Shown here piece by piece: positions 40,289 to 40,355 of a stretch of DNA of 40,355 nucleotides. Location: assembly GCA_938045195.1 (NCBI GenBank), contig CALINC010000096.1:1-40355 (forward strand). Reading direction: 5' to 3'. Under the pieces are notes generated by a model that was not told the DNA's origin, made no database searches, and was given only the letters and a program-made list of their open reading frames with translations. The first letter of the stretch is position 1; each line of letters opens with the position of its first letter. This stretch comes from an uncultured Treponema sp. (GTDB lineage: Bacteria; Spirochaetota; Spirochaetia; Treponematales; Treponemataceae). The position numbers and the translations under genes were made by a program.

Positions 40289-40355
40289 AATCAACAACCC
40301 CGACGCAGAGTGTACGTTGCGCAGCAACAGGGTATTAAACCCTCCGCACGAATAA
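40289..40355 (+). repeat. Dispersed repeat, copy E (full length, reaches window end)
   Basis: AATCAACAACCCCGACGCAG, the hairpin GTTGC(GCA)GCAAC, AGGGT(ATTAA)ACCCT and CCGCACGAATAA. Only a few substitutions separate it from copies A and C (for example GTGT in place of GCGT in the first hairpin). It lies upstream of the rimP operon promoter. Confidence 0.85.

Overview
The window is AT-rich DNA from a spirochaete, most likely an oral-type Treponema close to T. denticola. I base this on the protein sequences (long spirochaete-type serine hydroxymethyltransferase, RsbU/RsbV/RsbW trio, many TPR proteins), the low G+C, and the gene groups seen. Species assignment is an inference; no search was run.

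Layout. 1-92: 3' end of a tRNA-Gly(GCC) and its terminator. 179-3394: protein quality control operon tig-clpP-clpX. 3569-5002: a trehalase/GH63-like glycosidase on the minus strand with a palindrome at its predicted start site. 5235-5798: efp. 5946-8456: a small accessory island in decay, holding a frameshifted surface-protein-like remnant, an intact Rpn-type PD-(D/E)XK nuclease, a possible ASCH fragment and a doubly inactivated HigA antitoxin. 8652-10474: CDP-alcohol phosphatidyltransferase, a PC4/YdbC ssDNA-binding protein, and a stand-alone DbpA-type RNA-binding domain protein preceded by a leader that can fold into a multi-helix junction. 10578-15281 (minus): a large membrane-anchored protein with FG-GAP-like motifs, and glyA. 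15736-18209: infC-rpmI-rplT, a ZapB-like coiled coil, zapA and a YaiI/UPF0178 gene. 18361-23440: three TPR proteins and a metallophosphoesterase. 23518-26114: partner-switching signalling module rsbU-rsbV-rsbW. 26161-27571 (minus): a hypothetical protein and a lipoprotein. 27860-31252: uppP and ftsK. 31271-33917 (minus): two overlapping unknown membrane proteins. 33984-40122 (minus): the translation operon rimP-nusA-infB-rbfA-truB, with a promoter and attenuator-like hairpin in its leader.

Most of the window is core housekeeping: folding and proteolysis, translation initiation and elongation, ribosome maturation, septum formation (ZapA, ZapB-like, FtsK) and cell-wall lipid recycling (UppP). 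The least explained items are between the genes. A dispersed repeat of about 65 bp occurs five times and can form three consecutive small hairpins. There is a structured leader before the DbpA-type gene, a 135-bp inverted-repeat unit before infC, and a two-tier hairpin before rimP. No phage, IS element, rRNA or CRISPR array is visible.
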